From an uncultured Oscillospiraceae bacterium (GTDB lineage Bacteria > Bacillota > Clostridia > Oscillospirales > Oscillospiraceae), in the NCBI GenBank assembly GCA_947588955.1, contig CANPYX010000007.1, forward strand, positions 1 to 64,000: DNA of 64,000 bases. The letters run 5' to 3'. Below are positions 1 to 8,050 of the stretch, in pieces. The translations under genes were made by a program, and so were the position numbers. Below the pieces are notes generated by a model. The model made no database searches, was not told the DNA's origin, and saw only the letters and a program-made list of their open reading frames with translations. The first letter of the stretch is position 1. Each line of letters begins with the position of its first letter.

Positions 1-438
1 TACCGCAAGGACGAGGTGGACGCCACCCACTCCCCCATGTTCCACCAGGTGGAGGGCATGGTCATCGACAAGGGCGTGACCATGGCCGACCTCAAGGGCA
101 CGCTCAACGCCGTGGTCCGGGGGCTCTACGGGGAGGGCACCAAGACCCGCTTCCGCCCCCACCACTTCCCCTTCACCGAGCCCTCCTGCGAGATGGACGT
201 CCAGTGCCACAAGTGCGGCGGCGTTGGCTGCCCCACCTGCAAGGGCGAGGGCTGGATCGAGCTCCTGGGCGCCGGGATGATACACCCCCGCGTCCTTGAA
301 ATGGCCGGCATCGACCCCGACGTCTGGTCCGGCTGGGCCTTCGGATTCGGGCTGGAGCGCACCGCCATGCGCCGGTTCAGGATAGACGATCTGCGCCTCA
401 TATTTGAAAATGACGTGCGGTTTTTGGAACAGTTTTAA
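1..438 (+). CDS. pheS: Phenylalanyl-tRNA synthetase alpha subunit, C-terminal part (5' end outside window)
   Basis: Partial gene entering from the left edge in frame 1 and ending with TAA at 436-438. It is the C-terminal part of the class II catalytic subunit that charges tRNA-Phe as an alpha2-beta2 enzyme in the cytoplasm. The visible fragment carries the [11 protein letters not shown] motif, the [13 protein letters not shown] motif 2 region, a CxxC pair (CHKCGG, CPTCKG) commonly seen in Firmicute PheS, and the motif 3 stretch [12 protein letters not shown]. The partner gene pheT starts 12 bp downstream with its own GGAGG ribosome site, the usual pheST operon arrangement. The start codon and promoter are not in the window. 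Confidence 0.97.
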   Translation, partial: YRKDEVDATHSPMFHQVEGMVIDKGVTMADLKGTLNAVVRGLYGEGTKTRFRPHHFPFTEPSCEMDVQCHKCGGVGCPTCKGEGWIELLGAGMIHPRVLEMAGIDPDVWSGWAFGFGLERTAMRRFRIDDLRLIFENDVRFLEQF

Positions 439-450
439 GGAGGCGTTGAG

Positions 451-3132
451 ATGAATTTATCCAGAAAATGGCTCAATGAGTTTGTGAATATCGATGTCCC
501 TAACAGGGAATTTGCCGAGGCCATGACCCTCTCCGGCTCCAAGGTGGAGACCACCGAGGACCTGGGCGCGGAGATAAGCAACGTGGTCGTGGGGCGCATA
601 GTCTCCATGGAGAAGCACCCCAACTCCGACCACATGTGGGTCTGTATGCTGGACGTTGGGCGCGGCGAGCCCGTGCAGATAGTCACCGGCGCGTGGAACA
701 TCCACGCGGGCGACCTTGTGCCCGTGGCGCTCCATAAGTCCACCCTCCCCGGCGGGAAGAAGATCGAAAAGGGCAATCTCCGTGGCGTCAAATCCAACGG
801 TATGCTCTGCTCCTTAAAGGAGCTGGGGCTGGATGAGCGTGATTTTCCCTACGCCGCCATCACCGCCGCCGCGCTTTTGAACGACTACCACCCCACGGAC
901 CCGGAAAAGCCCAGCATCCCCGCGGACATCAAGCCCGGCGACAAGGTATTCGGGCCCGTTATCGCCGCCCGCGCCGCCGTCTGCGAGACAAACCCCGACG
1001 GCACATACACCGTCACCCTTGACCCCGCCGCCACGGTCACAACGCCCTGCCAGAATATCCACGAGGGCGACATGGTGGCGTACAACACCAAATCAGGCTC
1101 CATCTGCACCCTCGCCGACCTTCGCGCGGAGCAGCGGGAGTTCCCCCACTGCATCGAGGACGGCATCTTCGTCCTCCGGGAGGACTGCGCCCCCGGCGAC
1201 GACATAAAGCCCGTGATTAACGCCGACGACTCCGTTGTGGAGTTTGAGATCACCCCAAACCGCCCCGACTGCCTCTCCGTCATCGGTCTTGCCCGCGAGG
1301 CGGCGGCGACATTTGACAAACCTTTGACGCTCCACACCCCCGTCGTAAAAGGCGGCGGCCCCGGCGTCCTCACCGATCTTTTGAAGGTCGAGACCCCGGA
1401 CCCTGACCTCTGCCCCCGCTACACCGCCCGCATGGTGCGCAATGTGAAGATCGCCCCGTCCCCCAAGTGGATGCGCGAGCGCCTTCGCGCCATGGGCGTG
1501 CGCCCCATCAACAACATCGTTGACATCACAAACTACGTGATGCTTGAGTACGGCCAGCCCATGCACGCCTTCGATTACCGCTACGTCAGGGGCGGCAGGA
1601 TAATCGTCCGCCGCGCGGCGGAGGGGGAGGAGCTCACAACCCTGGACGGTCAGGTCCACACCCTCACCCACAACCATCTTGTCATCGCCGACGACACCCG
1701 CGCCGTGGGCCTTGCCGGTATCATGGGCGGCCTCAACTCCGAGATCGTCTCCGACACCGCCGACGTGGTTTTCGAGTCCGCCAACTTTGACGGCACCTGC
1801 ATACGCAAGGGCGCCCTCGCCCTGGGTATGCGCACCGAGGCCAGCGCCAAATTTGAAAAGGGCCTGGACATCATGAACACCCTCCCCGCCGTCAACCGCG
1901 CCTGTGAGCTGGTGGAGCTGCTGGGCGCCGGAGAGGTCCTTGACGGCGTCGTGGATATCCAAAACCGTATCCCGGAGCCCTACTCCATGGAGCTGGAGCC
2001 GGAGAAGATCAACGCCCTCCTCGGCACCGACATTTCCGAGGCGGAGATGGTCCGTATCCTCAAAAAGCTTGATTTCCAAGTGGACGGGCGGAGGGTCACA
2101 GTCCCCTCCTGGCGCGGCGACGTTCGGCGTATGGCGGACCTGGCCGAGGAGGTGGCGCGCTTCTACGGCTACAACAACATCCCCGTCACCCTCATGCGCG
2201 GTCAGACCACCCGCGGCGGCTACAGCGACGCCCAGAAGCTTGAGAACCGCCTGGGCGCCCTCGCCCGCACCTGCGGCTATGACGAGATAATCACCTACTC
2301 CTTCATTTCCCCCACGGCCTACGACAAAATTCTCTGGCCCGCCGACGACCCGCGCCGCCGGAGCTTCAAGATTTTGAACCCCCTGGGCGAGGACACCTCT
2401 ATCATGCGCACCACCACCCTCCCGTCAATGCTTGAGATCCTTGCCCGCAACAACAATTACCGCAACAAAAACGTGAAGCTCTACGAGCTCGGTCGCGTCT
2501 ACCTTCCCGACGACGCCCGTGAGGACGGGCTTGCCGACGAGCAGAGGGTCCTCACCCTCGGCGCCTACGGCGAAAATATGGACTTCTACGCCATGAAGGG
2601 CGCGGTGGAGGAGATACTTCGCGATCTGCGCGCGGAAAACGTGGAGTTCGTCCCCTGCGCGGACGACCCCTCCTACCACCCCGGACGCTGCGCCAAGGTC
2701 CTCGCCGGCGGGCGGCTGCTGGGAGTTTTGGGGCAGCTCCACCCCCTTTGCGCAAAAAATTACGGCCTTGACGAGGCTTACGCCGCCGAGCTCAGCTTTG
2801 CCGCCCTCTTTGAGGCGCAGGGCCCCGACCCGGTGTACAAGCCCCTGCCCAAATACCCCTCCGTCACCCGTGACCTGGCGATAATCGCGCCCCACGAGGT
2901 CACCGTGGCGCGGATAGAGAAGTGCATCCGCTCCGCCGGCGGCAAGTATCTGCGCGCCGTCGCCCTCTTTGACATCTACGAAGGCCCCGGCGTGCCCGAC
3001 GGGATGCGCTCCACCGCCTACTCCCTGACCCTCCGCTCCGACGAGGGGACCCTCAGGGACGCGGACGCCGACGAGACCGTTAAGGCAATCCTCAGCTCCC
3101 TTGAATCGGAGCTCGGAGCGGCCTTGAGGTAA
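451..3132 (+). CDS. pheT: Phenylalanyl-tRNA synthetase beta subunit with an extra inserted domain
   Basis: Beta subunit of the alpha2-beta2 Phe-tRNA synthetase, giving tRNA binding and editing. Length is 893 residues, about 90 more than the usual 790-800. Order seen: N-terminal EMAP/tRNA-binding fold (HPNSDHMWVC, IVTGAWNI, GMLCSLKELGL), a non-canonical insertion at about residues 135-233, B3/B4 editing and B5 regions (EITPNRPDCLSVIGLARE onward), catalytic-like core, and a C-terminal FDX-ACB domain (YPSVTRDLAII). The insertion splits the canonical DFP-IEDGIF joint, and its ends look like a decayed repeat of one motif (KELGLDERDFPY and ADLRAEQREFPH). ATG at 451 follows AAGGAGG. It is co-transcribed with pheS. 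Confidence 0.97.
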   Translation: MNLSRKWLNEFVNIDVPNREFAEAMTLSGSKVETTEDLGAEISNVVVGRIVSMEKHPNSDHMWVCMLDVGRGEPVQIVTGAWNIHAGDLVPVALHKSTLPGGKKIEKGNLRGVKSNGMLCSLKELGLDERDFPYAAITAAALLNDYHPTDPEKPSIPADIKPGDKVFGPVIAARAAVCETNPDGTYTVTLDPAATVTTPCQNIHEGDMVAYNTKSGSICTLADLRAEQREFPHCIEDGIFVLREDCAPGDDIKPVINADDSVVEFEITPNRPDCLSVIGLAREAAATFDKPLTLHTPVVKGGGPGVLTDLLKVETPDPDLCPRYTARMVRNVKIAPSPKWMRERLRAMGVRPINNIVDITNYVMLEYGQPMHAFDYRYVRGGRIIVRRAAEGEELTTLDGQVHTLTHNHLVIADDTRAVGLAGIMGGLNSEIVSDTADVVFESANFDGTCIRKGALALGMRTEASAKFEKGLDIMNTLPAVNRACELVELLGAGEVLDGVVDIQNRIPEPYSMELEPEKINALLGTDISEAEMVRILKKLDFQVDGRRVTVPSWRGDVRRMADLAEEVARFYGYNNIPVTLMRGQTTRGGYSDAQKLENRLGALARTCGYDEIITYSFISPTAYDKILWPADDPRRRSFKILNPLGEDTSIMRTTTLPSMLEILARNNNYRNKNVKLYELGRVYLPDDAREDGLADEQRVLTLGAYGENMDFYAMKGAVEEILRDLRAENVEFVPCADDPSYHPGRCAKVLAGGRLLGVLGQLHPLCAKNYGLDEAYAAELSFAALFEAQGPDPVYKPLPKYPSVTRDLAIIAPHEVTVARIEKCIRSAGGKYLRAVALFDIYEGPGVPDGMRSTAYSLTLRSDEGTLRDADADETVKAILSSLESELGAALR

Positions 3133-3158
3133 ATAAAAATGTAAAGGAGAAACCGCAA

Positions 3159-3449
3159 ATGACAAAGAAAACAACTGACATCGTGGCTTACATCACCCTC
3201 ATCGGCCTCATCATCGCCCTTGTTGCCGGCGACAGGGAAAATTCCAAGTTCCACATAAACCAGGCTCTTGTGATTTGGCTCGCGGGGATCATCTTCGGCA
3301 TTGTCGCCGTCATTCCCTACGTTGGTGCCATAATCGCCGCCATTGGCAGCATCCTGTGCTTCGTGTGCTGGATTCTCGGTCTCGTCGGCGCCATCCAGGG
3401 CACCGAGAAGCCCGTCCCCCTGCTGGGCAAGATTAAGCTCCTCAAGTAA
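3159..3449 (+). CDS. Small integral membrane protein, DUF4870/Tic20-like
   Basis: A 96-residue protein with a short cytoplasmic N-terminus, a first hydrophobic segment at about residues 8-24, and one or two more at about 36-81. It ends in a basic tail. The pattern of a short polar loop with an N-Q pair before the second helix (KFHINQALV) resembles the DUF4870 family of small membrane proteins of unknown function. The ATG follows AAAGGAG with good spacing. It lies 26 bp after pheT on the same strand and may be read through from pheST. A GGGGACC-GAAA-GGTCCCC hairpin follows the stop. The family call is by eye; no function is claimed. Confidence 0.75.
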   Translation: MTKKTTDIVAYITLIGLIIALVAGDRENSKFHINQALVIWLAGIIFGIVAVIPYVGAIIAAIGSILCFVCWILGLVGAIQGTEKPVPLLGKIKLLK

Positions 3450-3457
3450 TTCTACGG

Positions 3458-3475
3458 GGGGACCGAAAGGTCCCC
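3458..3475 (+). terminator. GAAA-tetraloop hairpin after the small membrane protein gene
   Basis: A perfect 7-bp GC stem closed by a GAAA tetraloop begins 8 bp after the stop codon. The downstream side is A-rich rather than T-rich, so it may act as an RNA 3' end stabiliser or a weak terminator rather than a classic intrinsic terminator. Confidence 0.4.
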
Positions 3476-3733
3476 TCAAAAAAACTACAAATTTTTTCAA
3501 AAAAACTCTTGCAAAATTTGAAAAAGCGAGTAAAATGGCGTTATGTGAACTCATAGTCGCGGGAAATTTCGGGAAATACAGGAAAATCTTAAAAATTTTT
3601 TGATATTTTTTGTAAGATTTTTCGTTAAAATTTGCGTAACATTTTTGACGCAAATCCCGAAACCGTTGCGGCGCAAGGGTTTTGACGGTCAACCCCTCCG
3701 GTTACGATGTTGTAACCAAAATGCTTTAAAATG

Positions 3734-3762
3734 TTGACATCGACAAAACTATGTGCTAAAAT
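3734..3762 (+). promoter_or_regulatory. Near-consensus sigma-A promoter upstream of the first SLH gene
   Basis: TTGACA, a 17-bp spacer and TAAAAT. It is the best promoter match in the 810-bp gap and points to the SLH gene at 4260. It lies outside the 101-bp inverted repeat, so it would stay in place if the SLH cassette inverted. Confidence 0.6.
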
Positions 3763-4045
3763 GGGTTCAATCCAAGGTGGGAACGGGAAAATTGTGCCCC
3801 GCCGAGGAGATACATATTTATCGGTTTTCACTTGACAGGGTCGACCGGAGCCGAGGGGCGCGAGCCCAACGGTGACAGTCTTCATTATGTAAGTGTACGG
3901 CGGAGGTTCACGGAACCGCCCAACCTTGTTCCTTCGCCGTACTCCTCCTTTCGGAAAAATAAGAAAAATTTTTCTTGAATAAATGAGGAACAAAACCGAT
4001 ACGCGCTTAGTCTAAAGGGTGTTCGCAAGACAAATGAAATGTCTT

Positions 4046-4156
4046 GGGGCCCCCGCGCAAGCGGAGCTTGTGTGGGGAGAGGAGGAGCGAAGCCGGCGCC
4101 TGAGCCCGACCGTCAGGGAGGGCGAGGTAAAGCGGCTTCAGCGACGACGATGATGT
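4046..4156 (-). repeat. Dispersed structured repeat R, copy 1
   Basis: On the minus strand it reads from CATCGTCGTCG through AAGCCGCTT, ACCTCGCC, GGGCTCAGGCGC and CTCCTCTCCCC to a terminal hairpin and GGGGCCCC. The same order occurs at 15830-15939 and 33141-33250. In this copy the terminal hairpin arms are changed (loop side CAAGCTCCGCTTG). It lies in the long leader of the SLH gene in antisense orientation, unlike the other two copies, which are sense to the upstream gene. Confidence 0.75.
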
Positions 4157-4232
4157 AAAAGGCCGACCGGCACCGGTCCGGCGTTTACATAAACTAAAGT
4201 CCGGTTCATGTAACGGGCGAAAATTTAATCAA

Positions 4233-4333
4233 CAATTTTTATTAAGGAGGAAACACTACATGAAGACTCTGAAGAAGACCCTGTGCTTGGTCTTGGCGGT
4301 AGTCATGGCGGTGGGCGTGCTGGTAATTCCGGC
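4233..4333 (+). repeat. 101-bp inverted repeat, left arm (RBS and signal peptide of SLH gene 1)
   Basis: Identical over 101 bp to the reverse complement of 10572-10672. It covers 27 bp upstream of the start codon, including AAGGAGG, plus the first 24 codons (the signal peptide). Identity stops abruptly on both sides while the proteins continue as diverged homologues. This suggests recombination or gene conversion rather than simple shared ancestry. Confidence 0.9.
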
Positions 4334-6653
4334 GTATGCTACCGATTTTGACGACGACGCTGATATCACGCACGACGAGGCCGTTTCGGTGCTTAATGGG
4401 CTGAGCATCGTTAGCGGCGTCGGCAACGGAAAGTTTAACCCCGAAGGAACGTTCACCCGCGGTGACGCCGCTGTCCTTCTGACCCGCGTTCTGCTCACTC
4501 CCGATGGAGCAGAGGACCTTGACGACACCAGGGCAATCTTCGACGACGTTCCTGTGACCAGCAATTACAACAAGTACATCACTTGGGCTGTTGAGCAGGG
4601 TCACATTCACGGCGTTGGCGACAACAAATTCAACCCCACCAAGAAGCTCACCGGCGTAGAGCTTGCTGCTCTTATGCTTGAGGCAATCGGCGAGGAGCTT
4701 CCCACCGACGGCAGCTGGAAGAACTTCGTTGCCCAGAAGTCCAAGGATTACAAACTCACCGATAACATCTCCGGCTACAGCGCGGGCGCTGTCATCACCC
4801 GTGACGACGCTGTTCAGATGATGTACAACGCCATGATTGCCAGCCCCTCCGGCGAGAAGATGTGGGGTCTGTATAAAAAGGACAGTGAGGGCAACGCTAC
4901 CGGTGCTCCTGTAGAGACCTTCTCCTCCATCGTTGACGCTTACGCGGCTATGGCTGTGGTTAAGGAAGATTATGTTGTTGCTGCCGCTACTGCCAGCGAT
5001 TCCATCCTTGCAGGATACGATGTTTCCACGAGCAATGCTCCCGATGACTACGGTCGTCCCCAGACCAGCATAGTCAGGACCGTTAACGGCAAGACTACCG
5101 TTCTCTATTCCGTGAAGGATGAGCCTGTTCTTACGTATCACACTGCAGTAGGCTATAAAGATATCTACAAGGATCTTGAGCTTGACGAAGCAACATCTGC
5201 CAATGTCATTCGTTTTGGTAAGTCTACAAAGATTGCTCTCGACCTTACAAGAGATAGTAAATTCAAATATACCGGAAACGGTTGCACGACCGAAGTCTAT
5301 GAGAAATCCGACGGAACATATGACATTGTTGTAATTCCCGAGGTCCTTGTAACAGCCGGTAAGGTAACTACAAAAACCGATGCTGCTACTGGGAAAAAGA
5401 CAGTTACTCAGTCTTTCAGCCATACAGGAAATGGTGACGGCATAAGCACTGATACATTTACTTCGAGCAAGTTTGTTGACTTCCCCGAGAAGACCGTCCT
5501 TATAATGACGTTTGTCAAGGATAAGAACAATGATAACGTTGTTGTCAGCCTTGAGGAGCCTGATGTGGTCACCGGCAAGCTTGATAGGACTACCCAGAAG
5601 AATAATGGCCCCAAGACATACTACATTGACGGCACTGCTTATTTGACCGCGTATGATTGCGTTGCAGATTTTAATCCTGAGGTAGGCAAAGAGATCAGTG
5701 TTTATGTTGATTCCGAAGGATATATTCTTGGAAGCGTGAACAAAGAGCAAGAAGCCGCAAAGAACAATTACATCTATGTTCTTGCCGCCTCTGGCACCAC
5801 AACCTCCAGCAACTGGATGGTCGAAACGCCTACTTACACCGGTAAGGTTTACGGAATTCTCTCCAACGGCGAGTATGGTGAGTACACTGTGGACTATGGT
5901 ACAACAAATACAGCTGCTACCAAAGATACCGTGTACACTTACACCTACAATGAGAATGGCGACCTCGTTCTGAAGACCGATAAGGTGACTGACGGTAAGA
6001 ATACCGCGCAAATTAAGAATGGCGCCGCTTCCGCTGAGGTTAAGAAAGGCCAAGGCAATGCAGTCACCGCAATCCTGAACAGCTCCACTGTGTTCTACTT
6101 CTACAATACGGATAATAGCGGCAAGGTCAGCTCGATTGTCACCAAGACTGGCAACACCAGTTCCGGCGTCATTGAAGCGAATAAGGCTACCGTTGTTTAC
6201 GAGGGCGATGCTAATGTCGCAAAGTTCGTCTTCGTTGGTGAGAATTACACCGCGGGTGCTGTTGATGTTGACAAGGCATATGTTGTTGCTTCTACTAAGT
6301 CTTCCGAGACTGTTGCGACCGGCTCTACCTCAACAACAATAGACTCCTACACCGCATATACCTCTACCGGCGAAGAGATCACACTTTACGCAGCCCACGA
6401 TACGCAAATCACTGATGGTGTTTACGCGTACAATTCCAACAGCTACATCTCCGGCACCGCCATGCAGCTTGATGTTGATGGCACGATAACCCTTATCGGT
6501 TCTGTCATCAAGGTCGGCACTGATTACTACAACTACGACGCTGATCACGTAGTGTTCATTTGCGATGCCACCGAGCTCAAGGATGGTCAGACTATCAAGG
6601 GCTTTGTCAAGGATGGCACCATCACCGAGATGTGGGTCACCGCTGCTGAGTAA
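4260..6653 (+). CDS. S-layer homology (SLH) domain surface protein 1
   Basis: A 797-residue exported protein. The N-terminus MKTLKKTLCLVLAVVMAVG is a Sec signal peptide, probably cleaved near PAYA. About residues 35-195 contain SLH repeats (DITHDEAVSVLNGLSIVSG, FTRGDAAVLL, FDDVPVTSNYNKYITWAVEQG, FNPTKKLTGVELAALML, ITRDDAVQMMYNAM). Such repeats anchor proteins to cell-wall polysaccharide. The remaining 600 residues are Thr/Asn/Asp-rich, low in Cys, and look like beta-rich exposed repeats with no recognised catalytic motif. ATG at 4260 has AAGGAGG 10 bp upstream. A homologue with identical 5' DNA lies convergently at 8051-10645 beyond a recombinase gene. Base composition is less GC-rich than the flanking housekeeping genes. 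Confidence 0.92.
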   Translation: MKTLKKTLCLVLAVVMAVGVLVIPAYATDFDDDADITHDEAVSVLNGLSIVSGVGNGKFNPEGTFTRGDAAVLLTRVLLTPDGAEDLDDTRAIFDDVPVTSNYNKYITWAVEQGHIHGVGDNKFNPTKKLTGVELAALMLEAIGEELPTDGSWKNFVAQKSKDYKLTDNISGYSAGAVITRDDAVQMMYNAMIASPSGEKMWGLYKKDSEGNATGAPVETFSSIVDAYAAMAVVKEDYVVAAATASDSILAGYDVSTSNAPDDYGRPQTSIVRTVNGKTTVLYSVKDEPVLTYHTAVGYKDIYKDLELDEATSANVIRFGKSTKIALDLTRDSKFKYTGNGCTTEVYEKSDGTYDIVVIPEVLVTAGKVTTKTDAATGKKTVTQSFSHTGNGDGISTDTFTSSKFVDFPEKTVLIMTFVKDKNNDNVVVSLEEPDVVTGKLDRTTQKNNGPKTYYIDGTAYLTAYDCVADFNPEVGKEISVYVDSEGYILGSVNKEQEAAKNNYIYVLAASGTTTSSNWMVETPTYTGKVYGILSNGEYGEYTVDYGTTNTAATKDTVYTYTYNENGDLVLKTDKVTDGKNTAQIKNGAASAEVKKGQGNAVTAILNSSTVFYFYNTDNSGKVSSIVTKTGNTSSGVIEANKATVVYEGDANVAKFVFVGENYTAGAVDVDKAYVVASTKSSETVATGSTSTTIDSYTAYTSTGEEITLYAAHDTQITDGVYAYNSNSYISGTAMQLDVDGTITLIGSVIKVGTDYYNYDADHVVFICDATELKDGQTIKGFVKDGTITEMWVTAAE

Positions 6654-6682
6654 TCCCCGCACTCCCTAACCCCCAATAGCAA

Positions 6683-6721
6683 CCCCAAGCCCCGCGGCGT
6701 TTGCCGCGGGGCTTGGTTTTT
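6683..6721 (+). terminator. Intrinsic terminator of SLH gene 1; 39-bp inverted repeat with 7995-8033
   Basis: A 13-bp GC-rich stem with GTTT loop followed by GGTTTTT, ending the SLH gene 1 transcript. The identical 39 bp occurs in inverted orientation at 7995-8033 as the terminator of SLH gene 2. The two copies bracket the recombinase gene. Confidence 0.92.
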
Positions 6722-6845
6722 GTGAAAAAACTGGGCTATTGCGATGTTATGTCGACTTGGTAACCGGTTGTGTCAAATTTGTGTGTCTTGTGGGTGTATT
6801 GTAAAAAATACCGGGTGGCGGATAATGTCGAAAAGTAAATTTTTG

Positions 6846-6874
6846 TTGCAATTGGGCGGGTTTGCCTACATAAT
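6846..6874 (+). promoter_or_regulatory. Predicted promoter of the recombinase gene
   Basis: TTGCAA, a 17-bp spacer and CATAAT, 45 bp upstream of the recombinase start. It gives the recombinase its own transcription start downstream of the SLH gene 1 terminator. Confidence 0.5.
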
Positions 6875-6919
6875 CTTCTCATTATCCCTTAAAATAGTTG
6901 AAAGAGGAGGTTATTATTC

Positions 6920-7996
6920 ATGAGAAATCCAAACGGATACGGGGGCGTATCCAGGCTGCCGGGGAATCGGAGGCGGCCGTTCAGGGCGCGGGTCACGGTG
7001 GGCTGGTCGGAGAGGGACGAGGGGCGGTCGGTGCAGAGGTACGCCACCATCGGCTATTACGCCACCCGCAACGAGGCGATGATGGCGCTGGCGGAGTACA
7101 ACCGGGACCCGTGGGACCCGGCGCTGCGGGGGATCACCTTCAAATCCGCCTTCGACCGCTGGGCGCCGGACTATTTTGAAAAATACCCCAGCACCCGCCG
7201 CGTCACCGAAAGCGCCATGGCGATGTGCCGCAGGATTTGGAACCTGCCGATACGCGATCTGCGGACGTACCACCTACAGGAGGTTATAGCCGGCATGGAC
7301 GACAAGTCCAGGGGCTACCAGTCAAAGGTCCGCTCGCTCATGCACATGGTCTACCGCTGGGCGATGAGCCGGGACATCACGCAAAAGGACTGGTCGCAGT
7401 TCGTGGAGCTCACGGCGTCGGAGCAGGATTCGGCGCGGCGGGTCTTCACCGCCGGGGAGGTGGCGCTGCTCTGGAGCGTTTGGAGGCAGGGGGGCATGGA
7501 GGAGCTGGAACCCAGGCGGCACAGGGGCGCGGGGCTGCTGGATTCGGTGCTGCTGCTCCTTTACACGGGTATGCGCGTGGGGGAGCTTTTGGGGCTGCGG
7601 CGCGAGGAGGTACACGCGGAGGAGCGTTACATCGATCTGCGCGGCACAAAGACCCGCGCCGCCCGCAGGACCGTGCCGCTGCACAGGGAAATTTTGCCGG
7701 TGGTGGACGGGCTTTTACGCCGGCCGTCGCCGGAGTTTTTGCTTTGCCGGTCCGACGGGCTCCCGCTGACCTACTCCCAGTACAAGGGCTGGTTTGACCG
7801 GGTCATGCCGGAGCTGGGAATGTCGCACACGCCCCATGACACCCGGCACACGTTCATATCCGCCCTGGACACCGCCGGCGTCCGCCGCGCCGCCACAAAA
7901 TTCATAGTCGGCCACAGCCAGCAGGACGTGACCGACCGCTACACCCACAAAGACCTCCCGGAGCTAATCCGGGAGGTCGACAAGGTTAAATACTAA
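6920..7996 (+). CDS. Tyrosine recombinase / phage-type integrase located between two SLH genes
   Basis: A 358-residue tyrosine recombinase. An N-terminal arm-type DNA-binding region (about 1-65, basic, with YATIGYYATRNEAMMAL) is followed by a SAM-like core-binding region (about 70-160) and the catalytic domain. All catalytic positions are present: Arg219 (TGMRVGELLGL), Lys244 (GTKTRAARR), His306 and Arg309 (HDTRHTF), His332 (VGHSQ) and nucleophile Tyr341 (DRYTH). The ATG at 6920 follows GAGGAGG. There is no excisionase, phage or conjugation gene nearby. It stands alone between convergent SLH genes and inside their inverted terminators, and its stop codon overlaps the right terminator repeat. 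A role in rearranging the SLH locus is inferred from position; it could instead be a relic of an integrated element. Confidence 0.93.
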   Translation: MRNPNGYGGVSRLPGNRRRPFRARVTVGWSERDEGRSVQRYATIGYYATRNEAMMALAEYNRDPWDPALRGITFKSAFDRWAPDYFEKYPSTRRVTESAMAMCRRIWNLPIRDLRTYHLQEVIAGMDDKSRGYQSKVRSLMHMVYRWAMSRDITQKDWSQFVELTASEQDSARRVFTAGEVALLWSVWRQGGMEELEPRRHRGAGLLDSVLLLLYTGMRVGELLGLRREEVHAEERYIDLRGTKTRAARRTVPLHREILPVVDGLLRRPSPEFLLCRSDGLPLTYSQYKGWFDRVMPELGMSHTPHDTRHTFISALDTAGVRRAATKFIVGHSQQDVTDRYTHKDLPELIREVDKVKY

Positions 7997-8033
7997 AAAC
8001 CAAGCCCCGCGGCAAACGCCGCGGGGCTTGGGG
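7995..8033 (-). terminator. Intrinsic terminator of SLH gene 2; 39-bp inverted repeat with 6683-6721
   Basis: Same 39-bp terminator as at 6683-6721 in opposite orientation: GC stem, GTTT loop and T tract on the minus strand. Overlaps the TAA of the recombinase gene and probably also terminates it from the plus side. Confidence 0.92.
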
Positions 8034-8050
8034 TGTGCTTGGGGGGTTAA

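Larger units (their letters stand above)
3450..4259. other. 810-bp non-coding region upstream of the first SLH gene
   Basis: No convincing gene. The left 250 bp are strongly AT-rich with A and T tracts. Within it are a GGTTAC/GTAACC inverted repeat (about 3700-3717), a near-consensus promoter at 3734-3762, a GC-rich stretch with a long-range stem (GTACGGCG near 3895 with CGCCGTAC near 3940), the self-complementary AAGAAAAATTTTTCTT (about 3961-3976), and one copy of the dispersed 110-bp repeat (4046-4156) in antisense orientation. If the 3734 promoter is used, the SLH mRNA has a leader of about 490 nt. Long leaders are known for other S-layer mRNAs. Confidence 0.6.

Noticed and set aside
3765-3785. 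GGTTCAATCC resembling a tRNA T-arm
   Set aside because: No matching acceptor, D or anticodon arms around it; the T stem itself has a mismatch.
4242-6053. 603-codon open frame antisense to SLH gene 1
   Set aside because: It lies entirely opposite a clear SLH gene, lacks a ribosome site, and its composition mirrors the codon bias of the sense gene. The same holds for the 508-codon frame opposite SLH gene 2 (8072-9598).
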